Below, one piece after another: positions 34,881-50,300 of a DNA stretch of 64,000 bases. How positions within the stretch are numbered: the first letter of the stretch is position 1; each line of letters opens with the position of its first letter. A program made the translations under genes and the position numbers. Origin of the DNA: Heliocidaris tuberculata (Eukaryota > Echinodermata > Echinoidea > Camarodonta > Echinometridae); NCBI GenBank assembly GCA_025618425.1, contig CM046835.1:12465738-12529737 (forward strand). Reading direction: 5' to 3'. A model generated the notes under the pieces. That model searched no databases and had not been told where the DNA came from. It worked only from the letters and a program-made list of their open reading frames with translations.

Positions 34881-35099
34881 ACCTACACAAATAATAAAAA
34901 ATAACCTAAATTCAAGTCATGGGTAGTCATTTATTTCATATACCTCAATTTCCGATTATCATCACATCAAATACTAAAGTTAGTCCAGTAAAACCAAGGA
35001 GTTCTGTGATAACTCCTTGGTAAAACAAATACAGGTGTACCGATACTATAAATAAAGAGGAAACTTTCGGCCCAGTTTTGCCGAATTGTTTTTAAAAGG

Positions 35100-35377
35100 A
35101 ATCACCGAACTGTGTCAAAGCTCCAGTTTTATGGGGAATTCGAGCGGAGCGGCGAATCACGCGATCGCGACACTGAATCTAGCTAGCTGGTCGGCCATAA
35201 CGATAAGTTACTAGGTACGGTGTGATGTGATACATCAGCTCGCGCTCGACAGGTTCAGGGTACCTAACCATTGTTGTGCTAACTAGCTCGATCGCGGTGT
35301 CGACAGTGCGGTGCAGTACACGCTGATAACAGAAGCTCTCCAAGTTAGCCCGAAGTTGCCTCAGTGTCTCTGCAAAA
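35100..35377 (+). promoter_or_regulatory. ALDH2 promoter and 5' UTR region
   Basis: The 270 bases before the ALDH2 ATG are CpG-rich (GCGATCGCGACAC, CTCGATCGCGGTGTCGAC), unlike the A+T-rich sequence further left. ACTCCTTGGT palindromic words lie just upstream near 35000-35030. The antisense frame at 35179-35445 is a shadow. The transcription start was not located. Confidence 0.55.
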
Positions 35378-38300
35378 ATGTTCGCTTTGAGGGGAATGTT
35401 GAGGCCAAGTCGTGCCGCTGCTCTTGCGAAGACCTTGAGAAGCACTAGCCTTTACTCCACAGCTGCTGCCCCACAGCCTATTGTGACTCCCGACATTCAT
35501 TTCGACAAGGTTTGTACTGGGTACTCTTGATCTCTCCCTACCTAATGACGTAATAACTTTCCCTCTTTATGCTACTTTCGTTCCTTCTTTCCTTGCCCTT
35601 GGTCTTCTTTTGTCGGTTCCCGTGTCTTGCTCCTTGCTGGTCCTGCTTCTTGCTTCGATCCCCTTTTCTGTCTCAGTCTTCTTTTGTCCTTAGGATTTTG
35701 GTCTCTCTTTCCCCTATCACGGTTTCTCTCGCCCAACTCTTTGTGTGGAGAGACCAAGGAAGGAGACAGGGGGAATACTATTCCCCTTCCCCTGCCCCCT
35801 TCCTTGACCTTGGTTTCTCTCTTTCTTGTTTCTTGATCTCTCTATCACCATTATCACCCTGGGGGGAGGGGGGGGGGAAATTTCTTTCTGTAAATCCTTA
35901 GTATCCTATATCTGATTCTTCCCTGGCTTCTCTGTCTATTTCAAACTCTTTTTGAAATACAAATCATCTATTCTGTAGAAAGGGGTGGGGCCGGGGGGGG
36001 GGGGGGGGGGGGAACCAGAACAAATTTTTGCAATGAAGCAGTACTTAACTTCTGTGATCTTTTGTTTCTAATCTCTATATTATCATAAATTATTCCTATG
36101 CAGTTTTTTTCAAAATTGTCATTTGGGGGGGGGGGGGGGGGGGGGACACCTGCAGGGAACCATACATTTTAAGTGTGTGAGGGGAGGGGCACATGCCCTC
36201 GGCCCCCCTTTTCTACACTGCTTTTCGAAAGATGATATAGAGTAAAGAGTATTATTCTATAAAAGAGTAGACTATAATTATAAAGAACTATACAGAGAAA
36301 CAGCATCATAATCTACATTGTGTGTAAGGCCTGCATAATCAGGTCCTCAGCCAGGTCATGCTTTGTGATTATTGATTATTCTTCTTTTGTCCAGTTGTTC
36401 ATCAACAATGAGTGGGTGGACGCTCGGAGTGGAAAGACCTTTCCAACTATCAATCCAGCTACAGAAGATGTCATTGCTCATGTAGCTGAAGCTGACAAGG
36501 TGAGGCATGGTTATTTTTCATTTTATTCACCCTTTATTCAAAACCACTAAAAGGTCATCATGAAACCCAGCAAAAATATATATATTTTTGTTGTTGGTAT
36601 ATTGGTATTTTTATCATTCTCACATAACTGTCCTGGATTAAATAGACTTCTATATTTAATATTTCATAAGTAAATTTACAATGTAGTTTGATTGTTTTTA
36701 TCATGACCCCACAAGTCTAACTCTCAAAACCACCCAAAAGCTACAAACCCAGCAAAAGTTATTCTGTTTCTTGTATGAATATGAATGTATTTTTATCATT
36801 CTCTCATATTTATGCACAATTAAATAGTCTTCTAGTCACATTTTTAGTAAGCAATGTACAATGTGGTTTGATGATTTATTTCAAATTACTCTTTTTTCCC
36901 CCTGATGATCATAAAGTCAGCATCCCAGAAAAATCAGTTCACTATACATGTACATCAGTGTGGAGTACCGGTATATTTTTCAAGATTTTGCACTAATTTT
37001 GTTCAGGAAGTGATGAATAGTGCACAAGCAAGGATGTGTAGCAGGGGCCTGTTTCTTAAACATGACAGTCACAACTTTATCCGCAACTAGGGAGATGTCT
37101 ACGATCTTCCTAAACCATTTCACGAAGAGCTTACTAGCTAGACAACTTGTTATATCAATATTATCTGTTGCAATTACACATTTTTAAAAAGAAATGTTAA
37201 TAAAACTGCAAATGTTTGAATGAATTTGGAAAGACAAATATTTAAATTAGTAGCAAGGTATAATAGATGAATTTTTTTTTCACACTATGTACATTATACC
37301 ATAGATATGCTTGTAAAGTGCAATTATGAGTAATTCACTTCATGATCGGTGAATCAGTTTTGGACATCAGATAGGTACCCTTGGGAACTTTCAGTTGATA
37401 GTTCATCAAAATGCACACATATATTTTTGGTAGTATAAGTAAAAATAAGATGCTATGAATGTTTTATCCAAAGTTTTTAGGTTTTATAATCAAAACATTT
37501 TAATTACAAAATTTATGCAACTGAAAAGTTGAATCATATGTATCTCAAATATTCAGTTTCTAAATCGTAAATACAAGTGATCTTTATTTGAAATGGGTCT
37601 TAAAACTACAGAATATGCCTTTGACTATGATCTGCCTGCCATGGCAGAATATGGTTCCAATTGCGAACTTTACTGTCACTAAGTTTATACAAAACCTTTT
37701 ACTAATATGTTTTGATATATTGTTCTAGAACAACCTGCACTGTTATCATATTACAGGAAGAAAATATGGCTTTTGAGTCTGATATGGTCACATCATTTTT
37801 GTAATTATTGATAAGATATTAAAGAACCCATATTATGAAATAATATACAGTCAGAAGTTAAAAACTCCAGTTACTAAATACACCTGTATATTTTGTTCTG
37901 AATTCTAAAACCATAAATGTATTATTTTTTTATCAAACATATTTGATAATACTTAATATTTTTGTATGTAGGCCTGTATCATTGTCTTGTTTTATGCTTC
38001 TAGTACAAATTTTGTTATAATTTTTTATCCAATGAAGTTTCATATAGGCCTACAGGCCCAGGGGCAGATCCAGGATTTTGTAAAAGAGGGGGCCCAGTGC
38101 CGTAAAAGTACACAATAAAGGGCCATTTAAAAAAATTGTGTACTTAAGGTATGCCAGTTGGGTTTCAAAAGGGGGGGGGGGGCATTGGCCAGTTCTCCCA
38201 CTATGTAGATCTGCCATTGTATAGACGTATCATTTTCATGTTTTGGTGTTTTTTCCTATTTGTTTTTCTTTATTTTGATGATTTTTATACATTCCTATTT

Positions 38301-41300
38301 TCCCTTTAATAATAACCCAAATTCAGATGTTTCTTTTTGACTAGATCAAAGTTTTGTTTTTCATGATAATGTGAAAATGAATGTGTAGATTCAGTGTAAA
38401 CATGTTGCCTTGAATAGGATTTTGTCAAAAAGTTGAAAAAATTGCCAATTTTGATAAGAAACAGTGATTTTGAACCTCTCAAATTTGTTGCCATTTTAAG
38501 GATTTTAATGCTTATTCTCATTATTAAACTTCTTGGCATCAAACCAGTATGGTCATGCAACAGAAAGTGGACATAGTGTGTGGACACAGAAATTGTTGCT
38601 CTTTCTACTCATGCCTCTGGTATATTTTGTAGAGCTTTGAATAAAAAATTATTGAGCCATACCACAAAATGTGGTCAATTGTGAATGCATATAAAGATAG
38701 TGTTTGGTGTCATTTGTTGCTAGCCATAATCTACCCAATAAATGCACATTGACTAAAAAATATATGACTGAGATATGACGGGTTGGGAGGCATCATAAGT
38801 CCTTGTCTCGCTAGTTCTTGTTCATCTTAGCTAATATGGTTTCGTAAAACACATAGTGGACAACTACCAAACTAGCGCTGACTTAGTCAAGAACTTCTAT
38901 GGTTTCGAGAAACAGGCCCCTGATTATTATGTTTAGCCATCTAATTTCCTTTCACATTCATTGACATCTTAATCAGCTGTTTTGCTCATTATCTTTTTAA
39001 AAGGGAAAGTAGCCAGAACACAATCTCTATTACTAAGTTCAAAGCCCCTTTGGACCAGATATGTGTTCAATACAATGACATTTTAGTGAGTTTTGATAAA
39101 GTTGAATTGAAGGTTTTTTTTTCCCCATTAATTTTACTTAACGGCTGGTCACATTTGTCCAACAACGATAACAATAACAAGATTTTTCATTAAAGGTACA
39201 CCCTTGAGCTGCCCAACTGTTAACAGACACGAGTGTACTCACACATACATGTAGCATATAGTATGGTGTACCTTTGATTGAAAATCTTGTTATCGATATT
39301 GAACAAATGTGACCAGCCCTTTAGAATCTCTAGGTTTAGGAAATATACATAGTTGAAAAATTGACCTGGTAGCATAATGGTTTTGAGACAACAGGATACT
39401 TGGAATATAATCAGTACTAGAATTAGTTACTAGTAACTGACAAGTCGCTTTTCCCTTTTTTAGAGTTTTAAGTTTGCTATTTAAATTTGCAATATCTCGT
39501 AATGGAAGTACATGTACATGTAAAGGTGATATCTTAACAAAGTATACTGGATGGAATCATGTATGTGTACAGTTGTACACTATAAATACAGTGAAAAGGA
39601 ATGGCTGATTAGCCGTCTTTATATTTTCTCAACATTTGTAGTATCTTTTGCTTATAACAGCCATGACACTAAAAGTGATGTAATGGTACTCTCTATATGT
39701 TCATGTTTTGGTACATGTACATCTGGTACAGTAAAATTACTGTTAGGCCTAGGTATTGCATTCATATCACCCTTCTTCCTTGAAAATTCATGTTTGTTTT
39801 GTTTTGGATATAAGGCTGATGTTGACATTGCCTATGATGCTGCAAACGAGGCCTTCCGTCTGGGCTCTCCCTGGCGCACCATGGATGCCTCTGAGAGAGG
39901 GCGCTTGCTCAACAAGCTAGCTGATCTGATCGAGAGGGATATGGTCTATCTTGCTGTGAGTATCAAACAAGATCTGTAAATCTAGTCTTATAATGTTATC
40001 AGCAAATCCAGCATAAAATTCAGCTTGAAATTTCATGCTAAGCATGGAATAGTCCTTCATTAGATATTAAGAGGAGATGTTTTTATTATTATTATTATTA
40101 TTATTATTTTATTTTTTATTTTTTGTGTAAAATGAATTTTTAGGATCTGGTGGTGCCATCAGTAAAATAAAAATGGTCCAGAGCAATAAAAAAAAAAAAA
40201 AAAAAAAAAATCAAGAACATTTAAAGAAAGAAAGAGATAATGTGTAAAATGAAGACTTTGTAGGCAAAGCGCAAAGGCTAACTTTATATAAAAATACTGT
40301 TAGAAAATTTTCTATCGATAATTATAAGTCCGCCCCCATGCTGTTTATTTTTGGTATATGTGTATTGAGATGCATCTTTTTGTTTTATGTAAAATTTTGA
40401 TGCACAGTATTAAAGGGATAGTTTACCCCAACATTTTCTTTAGCTGATGTCCTAGCCCTAATCCTACCTTGAAGAATGATAGCAGTCTCACTGAAATCCA
40501 CGATCACAAATTCAAGATATATCCACTTTTAGTATCGAAAATCAGCCCGTCGCCATATGTAATAGCGGTTCATGGGCAAGCAACGATCACACAAAATTAA
40601 CCGATAGTATCGAAATTGTGACGTAGTATGCGAGCTGGGCCTGCATCGCACACAATTACAATGACAAAATGGGTATACATGGGATACATTTGTTTTTTAA
40701 AGCAGAAATGTAATGTAGGTTTCACTTCTGTCAGTAAAGAGGAATCATGTATAAGATAGTAATCCAGGAATGGATTATATTTCACAGAGCTTGGAGACCC
40801 TTGACAACGGCAAGCCCTTTCAAGTAGCCATGGCAGCAGATCTTGCTCTCACTTTGAAATGCTACAGGTATGATATCATACTAGATTACAGAAGATTAGA
40901 TTTGATATGTTACTAAAACAGAAATAACATATCTCCTGTTTAAAGGTACTTTTTGCAGACGTACCCAAAATTCTGCGAAACTTTGCACAGGTTTAGTGGA
41001 CATCCTGTAGATACTGCCTATGCAATTTCAAGGTCACAAGTTCTATAACTCCTTTGTAAGAAATGAAAATCTTGCTTTTGTTGCAGAGGAAGCTATTCAG
41101 AAATCAATGCAAGTACTAGTAATGGTAAAAAAATAGGTTTAAAAATTACGTGATTTTTTTTCAAGTTTAAAAAAAATAAAGTGTTACCAACTTGTTGTTA
41201 TTACTTACTTAAAAGCAAATTATAGTCCTTTCCACATCCACACAAGTTTTCTAATCATGAATCTTTTGTAATTTTGTAATAATTCTACCAATCAATAATG

Positions 41301-44300
41301 AGGTGCAGTTAATTCGAACTAGAAGTTGGCACAAGTGCTAGTCAAGTCTAGTTCCATTCTTTTGGCAAGATGTTTTGTTTTGTTATTTTTTAGTTGCTAC
41401 ATGTAATTTTTTAAAAATTTATATAAAAAATAATTACATAAAATATATTGTTTAATTTTTACATTTTTTACAGAGAGAAAAAAAACATCAAAAGTGATTT
41501 CTTTTTTCCTTCAAAACTCACACAACTTCAAAATTTAGGGCTGCAAAAGGGATAAAGTACCTTTGAAGTTTTCCAATATCTTTTGATTTTCAATACACTT
41601 TGATCAGCAGAAATATGTTATGTATAAACATAATATTTGAGTGAGCCCCTAAATTGTTGAAAAATCAGTGCTATAAACATGAATACTGTAAGAAAAACTG
41701 TGTTTTTTAATTCTTTCAAATTCAAGTGGACCATTGATGTTATTTTTTTGCTTTATGGTGATTGTTGATGCTTTATAGTGGTAGTATTTTATAAGATTTA
41801 TCATTGATGAGATGAAATGTTTCAACTACCTTTCTCTCCTCATGTGTTATATCAGTGTGATGTACCAAAGTTTAGTGCAGCATTTTACATGTATATGAAT
41901 GAAATTTTTAAAATTGTATTTTAAGGTACTATGCTGGATGGGCAGACAAAATTGAAGGAAAGACAATACCAATTGGTAAGGCATAGTTCTTTTCATTATT
42001 TTCCTTACAAGCATCAACTTGAAAATGTAGCCCTTTAATTTGCAAAAGAGAGCATTGTAGGTCATTGAAGGAAAGTTCAGACATCAGATTAATTTTTAAA
42101 AAGTAGAAAAATGGGAGAAAATGTCTGTGAAAATGTGAGAAAAGCCTGATTAACAACAAGGAAGTTCAGACTTCTTAAAGTTTGAAGTTTACTGTACATA
42201 CATGTATTGTAGCAACTCCATTATTTTGCTTTTTTATTTCTATGTACAAAAGATTTTGTAAATTTTCAAAGTAAATTTGTTTATCACTGGAAACTTGCTG
42301 TTTTACATGTAGGTCCTCAGTTAAGAAATGATAACTCAACAATTGAGATTTGAAAGAAAAAATAGATTTTTTGTCCAAAAATAAATGGAAAGTAGCTTGC
42401 AGAGGAAAGTAAGTCATTATTGATGGATCCTTCTCAAATTTTCACTGACATTCTTTTTCTTGATGTTCTGCTGGTACTACAAATCAGTGTCAGGGGTGGC
42501 CTTTCCCTTTCAACGAATGTGGAATCTTTCTCCTAGGCCAACACAATTCTTTAAAAGACATACACCATTCTTGTACATTTTGAAAAATGATGTCAATAAT
42601 AAGATTTTGTGTGAAGCTAAAGCATGATTTTCTTCAAACAAGTGATCAAGGAAGAGATGGATGAGGGCAAGTCATAAGAGATGCACTGTATTCTTGTAGG
42701 TTTTATCAGTTATTTATTTTTTGAGGAAGAACCCATCCAAGGCTAACCTTTGTTCGATTATGCAGGGCAGAGGCATACACATGCGTGTATGTATTGTAAT
42801 GGATGCATGTTTCAGTGCTTGTTTTGGAGAGTAACTGGATGGTATAGTGGCCTGCCCTATCTGAGATATGTATATGCTCTCAAGCATGAAGGCATTGTAT
42901 GTGTTGTTTGATAGTCAGGATTAAATTTGTGAAGAGATCCATTCTTGATAGAAATTCCGAGATATGTATTAATGGGTCAATGCACAGCTGTTTATAACAT
43001 TCATCTCTTTTGAGGAAACAGCAGGCCTCCCTTAGCATAGTGTTTAACCCTTTCAAGACTATTGATCTCATTTTGTGGTTTGACTGAATAACTTTTGATT
43101 CAGAGCTCTAAGAAATATACCAGATGCATGAGTAGAAAGAGCAAAAATTTCTGCAAACACTATGCCCATTTTTTGTTGCATGACCATATTGCGTTTGATG
43201 CCTGGAATTAAAAAAAATGAGAATAAGCTTTAAAATCCTTATATTGGCAACACATTGAGAGGTTCAAAATCATTTTATCAAAATTAGCAATTTTTTCAAC
43301 CTTTCGAAAAAATTAACAACCATGTACATGTATGTATATTGTTTCAAAGACATTACACCTTAAGAACCATGTAGCACTGAAAGAAAAATATTATTGTTGC
43401 CAATGTGAATAACAAAATGTAATCAGTTTAGCCCTTAAATAATTAATAGATATAATTATAAAATAAGGGTTAATATTGTATGCATTTCTTAAGTTTTTAT
43501 TAAATTGCATTGTAGTTTGTTGTACAAGTATTTGAATGACTATTCTCATCTAAGTATGAATGCTATATGCGCACATGTTATGAAACATAACTGAAGAATC
43601 TAGCTGCTAGACTAGGCACAGTATCATGCAAGAAATTCCTGACACATACACACACACACACACACCACGTGTTAGGGTCTATACTACAAGTCAATTTTAT
43701 TCTCTACATTGTCTGGTGGAAACGTTATCTCCAGGTGTAAATTTATCTGATATGCAGGGTGCCATCGCTTCAAATTGTTTGGCAAAAATAGTGTCACTTT
43801 CATAGGACAGGAAGAGCTATTAATTTTGCTGGCATTGGTTCCTAATGATCGAACTATTTCCCCCTTTTATTTAAATGCTAAACCTTCCACTACTTTCAGT
43901 TTCATTTGATTTGGTCTGAGTTCAGCAGGGTACCCCTATCAATGAATAAAACACTGTTCTTCCTGATGGCCCAATATGTGTATTCCACACACAGCGACAC
44001 ACATGCTATCTCCATGTGGAGCCCCAAGACTTTCATGTGGGAAACCATGAGGGTGAAAAGGTCCTAGCATAGGGCAATATGTTACCGTAATCTAGTTTTC
44101 CTGACAGATATTTACACTAGAATTCACCGGAAATCATTGATGTAATACCACATGATCTCATAAAAACCTCTTGATACAAGGAGAACAACATGAGACTATA
44201 CTGAACCCATCTTTTCCAATTTCCTTTTTGCTACCAACTGCCCATGAGCTTTAAGTATATTTGTAAGAAAATGTGCATTATTCATGCCGATAACAATGTT

Positions 44301-47300
44301 TATTTTTATTTGTAGTTAGAAGTATTAAAAAAAAACATATATGTACAGCACTATTAAAACTTTTTACAGTTATTTCTAATTGTCAATCACGTCAATCATT
44401 TATTGCGCATAATTCACCTCAATGTTGCCAAACATATATTGTTTTCATAAATACCATTTTGAATAGAGTAGAATTGAATTGAATTGCCTGAGTTTACACA
44501 TATTGGGATACATTGAGAAACTAGTACATGTACATGTACATGAATACTGAATAGAAATTAAACATTTTCTTTTAGAAACTGATACCAGGAAGTCGTCTTC
44601 AAAAATTTCTTTAGTGAACAAAAAGTATGAATAATTAGATCACATGAGCTCATGTGATCAGCTGATGTGATCAGCTTATGTTGACAATAAAGATAAAAAA
44701 AACAAAAAATTATAATGCAATTGTGTACATGATTGCACAGGCATTGCCCGTCATTGCTTTAAAGGGATTGATTAACTTTGTGAAAAATTGTGAAATCAGC
44801 TCAAATGCAAGTGAATTGTGTGCAGTCCTCTAACTACATAATTAAGGATATGTGAAAGTTTGAGAGAAAATGGAACCCGTTTACTATCCTAAAAAAGAGA
44901 AAATCGTGATCGATCGCTAGCGCAAGTCGCTCGGCTTCTTCGCTGCGCTGCAGTCACAAAAACCAAGTTCCGGCGTTTGGCGATTTCAGAGTGGGTTTCC
45001 AGCCCGTACGGTATTCTGTGATAGAGCGAGGTATGCCAACCGTAAGAGTTCTTCAGGGTTCGGTGGTACTCTATCCCGACATCAACGTTCAATCGTAAAT
45101 ATCTTGATATATAAACGACCGATCAGCTTGTAAAACTCAGGCGATTCCTGTCTGACCTAAAGGTTTGCAATTATGATTACAGCATTAGCTGGAACAGTGA
45201 TTTTTTTTTTCAGTCCTGGGCAAAGTTAATCAATCACTTTAATAGCTTAACAGTGTTTTTCATGTCAGTAAAGGTGAAGAAAATTTGTCCGTTTTGAAGT
45301 AAGATTATGGAAAAAAAAATCATTACCCAGGCCCCCCTTTCCCCCTCCCCTTCCCCCTCCTCAAGCACATACTTGCACCACACACAAATGAACTAAAATT
45401 AACAAATAATGTTGCTTGCAGAAGTTTTAACTCCTGAGTCCTGTGGAAAACGAATACTTTATATAAAATGTGTGTCATAGATTCTGTATCAAGTTAACCT
45501 TTTGTTTTTCTTCTTGGCTTTTTTCATTGAATAGATGGAGATTTCTTCTCGTACACCAGACATGAACCTATTGGAGTATGTGGGCAGATTATTCCAGTAA
45601 GAATCTTTTATGTGATGTATGTTTGTCATTTGTTTGTTTTCATCATCCGTCTGTCGTCATATATGTGAATATATCGTGTACTTGAAAAAAAGCATTTTGC
45701 ATCGATATGCATGTATTTGTTTTATCAGGACTATATTGCAGACAATGCTAATAGCTTGAATAAAACTTGGAGACACAAAAATCTAGTCACATATGAGATA
45801 GATTCAAATGTCAGAACTTTAAAAACTGTACTGTTTCATAATCCATTTGACAGATTTGATTTAATTCATTAAAAATAGTATCATCTTTGTTGAAGTAATG
45901 CAAATGTTTGAATAGATATCTTTCAAAGTTTCTTTGAACTACTTGTCAAATATCTACATGTACACCTTAGAGAAAAGAGAATCTGAATTACGTTTTTCTA
46001 TATTAAAGTGCCTGCTATATTTCCTTTTGAATTTACATTTTGTGAATGCCCATGTTACATATTTCCAATTCTGATGTGAATTTGTGTGTTTTTCAGACAT
46101 GAAACTGAAGATATATGATTTTAATTGTATATGCAACCTGTAAGAATAAATGTCTAAAAAGATGTACATTTCTTTAAAGTCTTGAGTGACTCTGGCAGAG
46201 ATTGCTACTATGGAATAGGATTAGGACAGATATGGTACCTTATCCATGTTTGAGTTTTTTTTTTTGAATAATCTGTTAATTGTGTTGACAGACTTTGCAC
46301 TGATTATTTTAAGGTGGCTTCAGTCATGTGCAAGCTATCAACTACATGTACATGTACAAATGTACCTGTCTTTGAGGTGTTTTCAGTTGAGCAATACAAA
46401 ATATTCTCTAATTCTTTCCAGATTCTAGTTGTTAAATTATGTGTACATGTACATGTATATCACTCAGGCTTTGTTTTTATGATATTCTTGCTGCTGAAAT
46501 TTTATTATAATTTGGGGGATTCATTGCCCTTTTTAGTGGCTTACAGAGGCCTAACACTACCTTGAAAGGTACTTCATAACATTTGAAAAGTAAATGATAC
46601 ATTAAGACAGTGGTTCAATTATACATAAATCTGTCATGAGCTGTTCGTGTGAACAAGGTTTTACTCTTTCTTAATGCTGTGTTTTCTAGTTTTGTTTCTG
46701 AAACCCATATATTTATTGAAAAATAAGAATATTAAGAATTTCTTTGTTTTTAGACATATATATACTTTTATTTTGTTCTTTGGTTTTGATTTATATTTAG
46801 TGGTTATCTTGATATTAAAAACATTCTGAATATATATATTTTATAGCCAGTAAAAACCAGTATCTCTAGAGATAATAACATTAGAGTAGAAATGATATTG
46901 TTACAATTACATACTATGTTGCTTTACGATAACCATACTGACCCATGAAAAAACTTATAATAGATGGTTTTTAATTTACTCCCTGTCCTATATATACTGA
47001 ATATGCCAAGTAACCCTGCCTTTAAATTACGATCTACTTAATTCAGATGCTTTAAACTTTTTTTTAAAATACAAAATGGCTGAACTGTTTAACAGAATAG
47101 TTTTTTTTTAAAGTGGGATATCTAAAGTTAGGAACAGTTGTCTGATTATAACTTACAGAGGCCTTCTTATCATGCATTCCATTACTGTTACCGCACAGTG
47201 TTTATTTGTGCACTCCGAGCATCTATCTCCAGACAATGCATGTTTACGAGATAATCATGAAAAACAGTCCTTATTATCTTGACTCAGTTACGTAAATTCT

Positions 47301-50300
47301 TATTTATAAAGAAATTAAAGTGATAAGCTTCTGTACTATACTTTAAAAAATGGAGCTTAGAATACACTTCTGTCTGGTTCTTTTCATTATTATGATGTGG
47401 AAGAGACAAGAAAAGCAACAAGAAAAAGAGCCACCCAAGGCTCAAATGAATAATAATTCCATAAATAGGCAGGAATTCATGTTTTATTTTCTTGTGCTTC
47501 TCTGACCTTTCTTTAAAATAAGTAATACCAAAGCACACTGCTGTAGTTCCATGTCAGCAGAAGCAATAAGGATATTGAAAGAAAAAAAGACCCTTATCTG
47601 GGAGTGTATTGATTGGTCCTTGGATGGAGTGCCTCCGTGCCAGTCAGAAGTATGTTGGTTATTGACAAACGGCGTTAATGCAAGTGGGGATAAAACCAGG
47701 GGTTTTACCAGTACATGATACCCTTTGTGCTACATGGTGCATTTCAGAAAAGAAATACTGCTCAGGGGTAATTCCCCCAGAAAGGGGTACCGGCAAGGGT
47801 ATTAAATATGACATGCATTCAACCTGCAAAAGTGCTTTGTCCCTCAAAAATCTCACCTCCCCCCCCCCCCCCCCATACTGAAAGACCATATTTAAACAAT
47901 TTTCTGTGGAGAAACCCTGAAACAGTTTGTAATAGTTTCATTGCATATGCTGTGAATTAATAAAAGGAAGACAGAAGAGCTGTTTTATTGGAAAATTGCA
48001 GTTCATTTTTATTCCTTAGAACCAAGAAGTATCATAAAATCTAATTAACCTTTGATTGGTGACTTCATTCTACCATGATATGATATGTTTGTATGCAGTA
48101 TGTTTTGCAAAGTATCATGTCCCCCCCCCCCCCCCCTTTGGGTATACTGAAGAAAACATTGGTATTTATCATGGTAGTAAGGTTTATAAAAAAAAAAAAG
48201 TCACGATTTTGTCTTTATTGCTTGACATGACGTTCAGTCTGGGCCATCATGCAAATTCATATGCAGCTATATATACATGTACCAGTTTATCACATAGGGC
48301 AGGTGATTGTTTAACCCCATATTTGCCGCCAACTTTTGTAGACAATTGTCATGAATCCCATGGAAATAAACTCCACTATGAAAGTACAATATACCTGCTT
48401 CTATTTGGTTCAGGAAGTAGAATGCAGCCATTCTTTATTTAGTCTAAACATGTTCCAACATTTCTATTTGTAAGAGGGTTTAGTTCTCATAGCACGTGAG
48501 GGGTCAAAAGAGCTGAAAACACAGTTTGCCATGTGCGTTACTTATGCATTACATTTGTTGATTGTTAGGCTACCTGTGAATGTGTTCATCCATGTGAGAC
48601 CAATTTTTATGAAGATAATGGAAATGAAGATAATGGAAAATTTAGAAAATGGCTGTGTACTTATCCCTTATATATTTGAGTACATAACAGGAAGAAGGGA
48701 GTAATTCCGTCAAAAGAGTCTCAGTTATTGAGAAAAAATTATTAAGTTTCATTAAGAGACAGAGCGTGTTGATCTTTGCAGTGAGCCTTTGTACATTAAC
48801 ATGTTATCCAATGCGTGAAGATGGAAACTTCCGGTCTCTTGAACTTAACAAATTATTCAATTTTTTTTTTCATAATAACTAGTTTTTGTTCTTTAATCCT
48901 CTCATGATTTCAGTTTCATATGCATTGCAAAAAGCCTGACTTTTTCAGTTTCCACATGGTTTAAACCTTAATTTACATTAGTCTGTATCTGTAACCAGTA
49001 TAGCTAACACACCCTCTTCATTTGTCTACATTACAGTGGAACTTCCCTCTGCTGATGCAAGCCTGGAAGCTTGGGCCAGCCCTGGCTAGTGGATGCACTG
49101 TCATCATGAAGGTCGCTGAGCAGACTCCTCTGACTGCTCTCTATGTAGCTAACCTCATCAAAGAGGTATGCTATCAATTTCTCACGCAGAGTACCAGAAA
49201 AATGCCAAAAGTATTTGAAGCATCTGGGCCCTGGATTATAAAGAGTTGCGATTGATACAAATCAATCATAAGTCGATTCTCCAATCAGTTGCAAGTTTAT
49301 AGTCTGCCATCTCTTATGTGCAGTGTTTATATCAATCTCAAATTAAGTTGCAATCAGTCGCAACTCTTTGTAGGATGGGGCGCTGGAATTATTTTCACTA
49401 TTGTTTCATTTCATGTAGGATATTGTTAGATATACAGCAATTTCGCTATCTCCAAATTTATATACCATGTACATGTATGTATGTAGTTTCTCAAGGTTCT
49501 TTGTGTACCCCTGTACACACTATTCTCTAAGCATAGAATATTTTGGACTGAAACATGTAGATCATACCTTGCAAGATCTGAATATGGCCATAAGCATTGG
49601 TATTCATTCGACCTAAGATGATTCTGCTAGTTATAAATCTAATTTGTATTTCTAATCATGATTCTAACATATTGTCTGTAATCATATAGTCTCATTATGT
49701 GTGTGTGTGTGTGATGCTTTTAGATGTTATAGTGCACATTCGTCTTTACAATGTATGTGCTACACACAAAGTAAAGTCTCAAGAAATGTTTACTCCATTA
49801 TTTTGTTAGGATATGAAATGACAATATGGCAGAAATGGTATTTCATTGTACTTTTGTAAACAAATTTTACTATAGTGTTTTCTTTTTAAAAGGAAACCCA
49901 AATTTTCCCATCAGTACTGGAAAAATGATTTATTCTTATTATTCATGTTAAGTTCAGTTCATCCTCTTTCATGTGGTACTAAATATGAAATGATATTGTC
50001 ACACATAAATGAATTTGAAAGGTTTTAAGTGAATGATGTCAAAAGTAGTTTATGCACGGAAGTAATGCAAAGTGTAATTCCATTAAGTACAATGCAAAGA
50101 AACAAAACTAGTGATTAAGACACAATGCAAAGATAAGTGATAATTCATGAAGTTTCTTTATTTATCTTTTAACCAGTGTTGGGTACCTCGAGATCGATCT
50201 TGATCTCGAGACCAGTCTCGAGATAGGCATCAGTAACCTTGATCTTGTTCTTGATCTCGAAGGTGTTGGAATTAATCTTGATCTTGATCTCGGAGCTTCT

